This document shows positions 5,858-7,906 of a stretch of 7,906 nucleotides of DNA, in pieces. Made by a program: the position numbers and the translations under genes. Origin of the DNA: Holophagaceae bacterium (GTDB taxonomy: Bacteria; Acidobacteriota; Holophagae; Holophagales; Holophagaceae); assembly GCA_025355915.1 (NCBI GenBank), contig JANXYT010000150.1:1-7906 (forward strand). Reading direction: 5' to 3'. The notes below the pieces were generated by a model. The model searched no databases. It worked only from the letters and a program-made list of their open reading frames with translations, and was not told the origin of the DNA. Within the stretch, counting starts at the first letter, position 1. Every line of letters begins with the position of its first letter.

Positions 5858-6063
5858 GAACCATCCTCATCCTGTCCAGAGTAGGGCATCCAGCGTCCCG
5901 CCCAAAGCCCGCCGTTGCAATCCCGCACCTGGCCGAGGCAAAACGCCGCGATGAGCGATGGCCTTCAACCGGTGTATGCTCGCGGACATCCAAGGGTTGA
6001 CGCCCCTTGGCGTAACCTGGCACACCCTTCGCTCGTATCCCATTCGTCCATCCTGGAGGCCTT

Positions 6064-6729
6064 ATGCGCCGTGCTGCATCCCTGCTCGTGCTTCCCCTGA
6101 TCCTGGCATCAGGATCCGCCCTCAAGGCCCAGAGCCCTCACATCGGCTTCAGCCTGAATCTGTTGGTCCCCACCGGGGAATTCGCCAGCAAGAGCTACCG
6201 AGCCATCGACACCACCACCGGGCTGCCCTTCATCGAAAAGGAAACCTACGATGTCGGCCTGGGTGGGAGTTTCACCGTCAGCTTCCCCGTGGACCGTACC
6301 CTGGCCATCCGGCTGAACCTCAGCGGGTCCGCGGAGAACGGCAGCAACCGGGCCCCGGGCTACACCACCATCAACCTCCGGCATTCCCAGTTCAACCTCG
6401 GGGCCGACCTGCAGATCTTCCCTCAGGGCACGGCCTTCCGCCATCGGGGGCTCTACTTCGTGGCGGGCCTGTCCGCGGACTTCGAGCAGTTCGATCGGAG
6501 CCTTGGGGACCTCACATCCAGCTACTACTACAACGACTACAACGTCGACACCACGCGCAAGAGCCGTCTGGGCGGTTCCCTTGGCCTCGGCCATAGTTTC
6601 GGTTATGACTCAGGGATGCGGTTCACCATGGAAGCCACCTTCCACAAGACGCTCACCGGGAACGATGTCAACGCGGGCGATCCTCCCAGTACCGACTTCG
6701 TGAAGCTCGGGCTCGGCGTGGTGTTCTGA
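6064..6729 (+). CDS. Outer-membrane beta-barrel protein
   Basis: This 221-residue exported protein has a signal peptide (MRRAASLLVLPLILASGSALKA, probable cleavage A22|QS) and a C-terminal GLGVVF ending in phenylalanine, the usual Bam recognition feature of outer-membrane barrels. Between them are alternating amphipathic strands rich in Gly, Ser and aromatic residues (for example YDVGLGGSFTVSF, AIRLNLSGS, GLYFVAGLSADF, RLGGSLGLGHSF). The size suggests an eight-stranded OmpW/OmpA-like barrel; ligand or function is not visible. The ATG at 6064 is preceded by GGAGG four bases away. The upstream 206-bp spacer, shared divergently with the Smr gene, contains TTGACG (5997-6002) and a small ACGCC/GGCGT hairpin (6000-6013), but no convincing -10 box. 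It converges with the coiled-coil gene and shares its terminator hairpin. Confidence 0.85.
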   Translation: MRRAASLLVLPLILASGSALKAQSPHIGFSLNLLVPTGEFASKSYRAIDTTTGLPFIEKETYDVGLGGSFTVSFPVDRTLAIRLNLSGSAENGSNRAPGYTTINLRHSQFNLGADLQIFPQGTAFRHRGLYFVAGLSADFEQFDRSLGDLTSSYYYNDYNVDTTRKSRLGGSLGLGHSFGYDSGMRFTMEATFHKTLTGNDVNAGDPPSTDFVKLGLGVVF

Positions 6730-6738
6730 GGACCTTCT

Positions 6739-6780
6739 TTTCCAACAACATGGCCCCGGAAGGGGCCATGTTGTTGGAAA
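6739..6780. terminator. Shared 19-bp-stem hairpin between convergent genes
   Basis: A perfect 19-bp inverted repeat (6739-6757 and 6762-6780; inner part CATGGCCCC/GGGGCCATG) closes on the loop GGAA, a GNRA-type tetraloop. It lies 9 bases past the plus-strand stop and 13 bases past the minus-strand stop. No long U-tract follows on either strand, but the stability and central placement suit a bidirectional terminator or a 3'-end protecting structure. Confidence 0.75.
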
Positions 6781-6793
6781 TGGGGAAATGACA

Positions 6794-7684
6794 CTATCCC
6801 TTTTTGGCGGCGGATCTCTTCTTCCTTGGCTTCGGGAGAGCGGGCGCTTCGTCCGTTCCCATCAGCCCGTTTACGAGACGGACGACATCCTTGTTGGCAG
6901 GATCCAGCTTCTGCAGCCTACGCCCATAGGTGAGGCGATCCTGCCTGGGACGCGCATTGTCGGCCTTCACCTGTTCGAGCTTGCCGGCCACGTACTGCGT
7001 CGTCCCGCCGGCTTCGGCTAGCTCGGCCTTCTCTGCCGCGAGAAAAACCTGCCAGTCCGTCGCCGTCTTGGTGGTGGTCTCCTTCGCCTGGCGCAGCCGG
7101 GCAAGAATGCCTTCGATATCCTTCAGGGCACGCTCGCTGTGGGCAAGGGCGGCCTGCTGCTCGTCCATGAAGATTTTCAGCTGCTGGCGGAGTTTCAACT
7201 GTTCCTGGGATAGTCCAGGTGCTCCGTCAAGTTCCTTGACCCGCGGGGCCTGCTTGGCCATGGCCTCCCGGCATTCCTTGAGCTTCAGCTCATGTTCCAT
7301 GCGGGTCTTGGCGAGGAGGGGTTCGGCGGTGGCGAGGTTTTCTTCGGCCACCGACTGGGCTTTCTGGAAGTGGGTCACCCCATCCTCCCAACTGCCCTCG
7401 GAGATGCAGGCGCGGGCAGCCAGACCTCGCAGGGCCACGAGTGCGTGCATATCGTTGTAGTCGGACGGATTGACGGTCAGTCCCTCCCGGCCCAGCAGCG
7501 CTTCCACCCCCCTCCGGACGATGGCGGCCTCCCCCCGCTCCAACTGGACTTCCCAGGGGCCTCGCACTTCCTTGAAACGGTCGGTGAGGCTCTGGGCACC
7601 CAGGCTGGTGGCCAGAGCGCAGGCAAGCACAAGAGCGCCTAACCAAACCCCGACGCGGCCGCGATGAAGCCAGGCAGGATGCAC
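6794..7684 (-). CDS. Exported coiled-coil protein of unknown function
   Basis: This protein of about 296 residues is not assigned to a known family. Residues 1-30 look like a signal peptide (HRGR, then VGVWLGALVLACALATSLGA|QS). Cys22 follows VLA, so a lipoprotein is possible, though the lipobox is imperfect. Residues 83-125 look TPR-like (ALRGLAARACISEGSWEDGV and following). Long charged helices at about 110-250 probably form coiled coils. The tail is Lys/Arg-rich (KPRKKRSAAKKG, 285-296). The start is uncertain: GTG at 7684-7682 is the only reasonable choice before the signal sequence, but no ribosome site precedes it. A repeat core begins nine bases upstream, with the frame remaining open through it. 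The repeat may have replaced the original leader, or the peptide encoded by it may be wrongly added in automatic annotation. Confidence 0.7.
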   Translation of the reverse strand: MHPAWLHRGRVGVWLGALVLACALATSLGAQSLTDRFKEVRGPWEVQLERGEAAIVRRGVEALLGREGLTVNPSDYNDMHALVALRGLAARACISEGSWEDGVTHFQKAQSVAEENLATAEPLLAKTRMEHELKLKECREAMAKQAPRVKELDGAPGLSQEQLKLRQQLKIFMDEQQAALAHSERALKDIEGILARLRQAKETTTKTATDWQVFLAAEKAELAEAGGTTQYVAGKLEQVKADNARPRQDRLTYGRRLQKLDPANKDVVRLVNGLMGTDEAPALPKPRKKRSAAKKG

Positions 7685-7692
7685 CGCAGATA

Positions 7693-7733
7693 TCAGTTTG
7701 TCTCGCGTAGCGCCGTAGGCGATACCGAGAAGG
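7693..7733. repeat. 41-bp stem-loop core, copy 2 (upstream of the coiled-coil gene)
   Basis: This is the second copy of the core at 2750-2790, identical at 37 of 41 positions. Its hairpin GTAGCGCC-GTA-GGCGATAC (7707-7725) keeps the stem with one G-A mismatch and one swapped base pair, and the flanking TCTC/GAGA pairs are conserved. It lacks the terminal inverted repeats of copy 1 within this window, so the core is a separate module. Confidence 0.75.
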
Positions 7734-7906
7734 AAGGGCCCGCAGGGCAACGTGGTTCGTTGTTCAAGGGACCTGACGCCGCGGGGTGCCTGCCTGGCTT
7801 CATCCCTCCGGGCGAGGGGCGGCGGGGAGGCTCCGCCTCCGTGAGCTTGCGAACGGGAGGGCCCTGCGGGGTAGGGCCCGTTAGGCGGAGGGCGATGCCG
7901 CGTCAC
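7734..7906. other. Non-coding hairpin-rich stretch at the right edge
   Basis: I see no credible gene here; the frame open through it has no family resemblance. It holds several GC-rich dyads: GGGCCCT/AGGGCCC (7859-7865 and 7873-7879, seven-base loop), GGAGGC/GCCTCC (7826-7840, three-base loop) and a more distant pair CCCGCAGGGC/GCCCTGCGGG linking the area near 7740 to that near 7865. Together with the adjacent core copy it looks like a dispersed extragenic repeat that may continue past the window edge. Confidence 0.45.

Noticed and set aside
5871..5885. CCTGTCCAGAGTA upstream of the Smr gene, resembling an element end
   Set aside because: The match is short and imperfect, with no partner arm and no CTAG.
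1..7906. CRISPR array, tRNA, rRNA, phage or defence genes
   Set aside because: No regularly spaced repeats, no cloverleaf or rRNA-like sequence and no phage or defence protein motifs were seen.

Overview
The window is GC-rich chromosomal DNA with nine protein genes, eight complete and one cut by the left edge. There are no rRNA or tRNA genes, no CRISPR array and no intact transposase. The gene mix (YebC, YbeY, RsmG, a PfkB kinase with a LysM protein, an outer-membrane barrel) indicates a Gram-negative bacterium. Overall protein style and signal peptides ending in A|Q suggest Acidobacteriota, perhaps the Holophaga/Geothrix group; that placement is inference from memory and was not tested.

Layout: (1) 1-1872, minus strand: ybeY, then a membrane-anchored TPR protein, then yebC (partial). 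This is a probable translation/regulation operon read from a good sigma70-like promoter at 1985-2013. (2) 1873-2107: divergent spacer with an AT-rich core (about 34% GC over 1915-2070) carrying that promoter and an operator-like dyad. (3) 2108-2713, plus strand: rsmG, whose 3' end runs into a 179-bp element with terminal inverted repeats (2687-2865). (4) 2927-5857, minus strand: a probable operon of a Smr-domain protein, a PfkB-family kinase and a secreted LysM protein, ending in a hairpin at 2882-2904. A palindrome resembling two fused transposon ends sits at the Smr/PfkB junction. (5) 6064-6729, plus strand: an outer-membrane beta-barrel protein, converging on (6) 6794-7684, minus strand: an exported coiled-coil protein. 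The two share a 19-bp-stem hairpin. (7) 7685-7906: non-coding, rich in hairpins, with a second copy of the core found inside the 179-bp element.

Functionally the left half is ribosome-centred: YbeY (rRNA maturation and quality control), RsmG (16S rRNA m7G methylation) and YebC (translation or transcription factor). The right half is mostly envelope proteins. The least expected signals are the dispersed element family (TIR element, fused-end palindrome and a 41-bp stem-loop core with one compensatory base-pair change), a YbeY with an extra basic AT-hook-like tail of about 95 residues, and a Smr domain lacking its HGxG motif. I did not find a defence system or a clearly new multi-gene system.
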